DNA from: HKCCE3408 sp038530555 | GTDB lineage: Bacteria; Pseudomonadota; Alphaproteobacteria; Rhodobacterales; Rhodobacteraceae | DNA length: 64,000 nucleotides | Direction of reading: 5' to 3' | Assembly (NCBI GenBank): GCA_038530555.1 | Contig: JBCBCN010000001.1 | Location: 186,001 to 250,000 of the forward strand | Shown: one piece after another, positions 63,783 to 64,000 of the stretch | Layout: each line of letters opens with the position of its first letter | Position numbering within the stretch: the first letter of the stretch is position 1 | Made by a program: the position numbers and the translations under genes | The notes under the pieces: model-generated | Database searches by the model: none | The model's input: the letters and a program-made list of their open reading frames with translations, nothing else | What the model was told of the DNA's origin: nothing

Positions 63783-64000
63783 AGATTGCGCTTGGCATCC
63801 TCTGCCTGCTGGCGCTGGCCGTCGCGCTGACCTTTTGGCGCGCCGCGCGCAATTCCGAGGCGGCGTTGGCCGAATATCCACCGACGGGGGAGTTCGTGGA
63901 GGTCGACGGCCTGCCCGTGCATTACCTAACCCGCGGCACCGGGCCCGATCTAGTGCTGATCCACGGCGCGTCCGGCAATCTGAGGGACTTCTCCTTTTCG
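63779..64000 (+). CDS. Alpha/beta hydrolase, N-terminal part
   Basis: Only the first 74 codons are in the window. A hydrophobic anchor (KIALGILCLLALAVALTF) is followed by FVEVDGLPVHYLTRG and the oxyanion-hole motif LIHGASGN of an alpha/beta hydrolase fold. Coupled to metA by an ATGA overlap. The catalytic triad lies beyond the window. Confidence 0.8.
   Translation, partial: MKIALGILCLLALAVALTFWRAARNSEAALAEYPPTGEFVEVDGLPVHYLTRGTGPDLVLIHGASGNLRDFSFS

Overview
The window is GC-rich chromosomal DNA whose gene content and gene order fit the Rhodobacteraceae (Roseobacter group, Alphaproteobacteria). The evidence is trkH-hfq-hflX, an extended ribosomal protein L21 followed by rpmA, an acetyltransferase, obgE, proB and proA, a holin/endolysin pair typical of gene transfer agents, and many coupled genes that overlap by ATGA. 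Most of the window is ordinary core chromosome. No transposase, integrase or CRISPR array was seen.

Layout. 1-7.5 kb: end of trkH, hfq, hflX, a small orphan gene, a penicillin-acylase-family hydrolase, a SYLF lipoprotein, hemB and a small membrane protein. 7.5-18.5 kb: mfd, then a leftward run (MFS efflux pump, membrane protein, DsbA-like oxidoreductase, acyl-CoA synthetase, patatin, small lipoprotein, 3-hydroxybutyrate dehydrogenase, GAF-EAL protein). 18.6-18.75 kb: a candidate structured small RNA on the minus strand. 18.8-25.7 kb: a peptide-binding protein, a DUF502 membrane protein, psuG/psuK for pseudouridine breakdown, then rpsB-tsf with a clear terminator. 25.7-30.8 kb: a pseudogene broken by one in-frame TGA, an HExxH protein, luxR-type regulator coupled to aroQ, a PhoR-like kinase. 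30.8-36.5 kb: the rplU-rpmA-GNAT-obgE-proB-proA block and tRNA-Ser(CGA).

36.5-46.9 kb is the accessory region and the most interesting part. Directly after tRNA-Ser and two sets of short tandem repeats lie five unusual genes. They are: a 206-residue protein of unknown family; a divergent 1731-residue protein with a DUF4062-like N-terminus, a STAND NTPase core, an ankyrin array and a C-terminal domain homologous to that 206-residue protein; a zinc-finger protein resembling DotN/IcmJ; a two-TM protein with TrkA-N-like and RyR domains; and a divergent SLOG-family protein. RyR, SLOG and STAND modules are known parts of nucleotide-centred conflict and immunity systems. The combination here, with a shared C-terminal domain, is a credible undescribed defence or signalling locus, but its function is inference.

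46.9-64 kb returns to core genes: a LysE exporter, a dimethylglycine/sarcosine-dehydrogenase-like flavoprotein, gene-transfer-agent holin and endolysin, ccmE, argC, murI (with an unusual Ser in place of the second catalytic Cys), an acyltransferase, an agmatinase-family gene, a flavin reductase, an M20 amidohydrolase, mazG, two EamA transporters, an outer-membrane FadL-like protein, a P-loop ATPase, metA of the acetyl-CoA-using type, and the start of an alpha/beta hydrolase.
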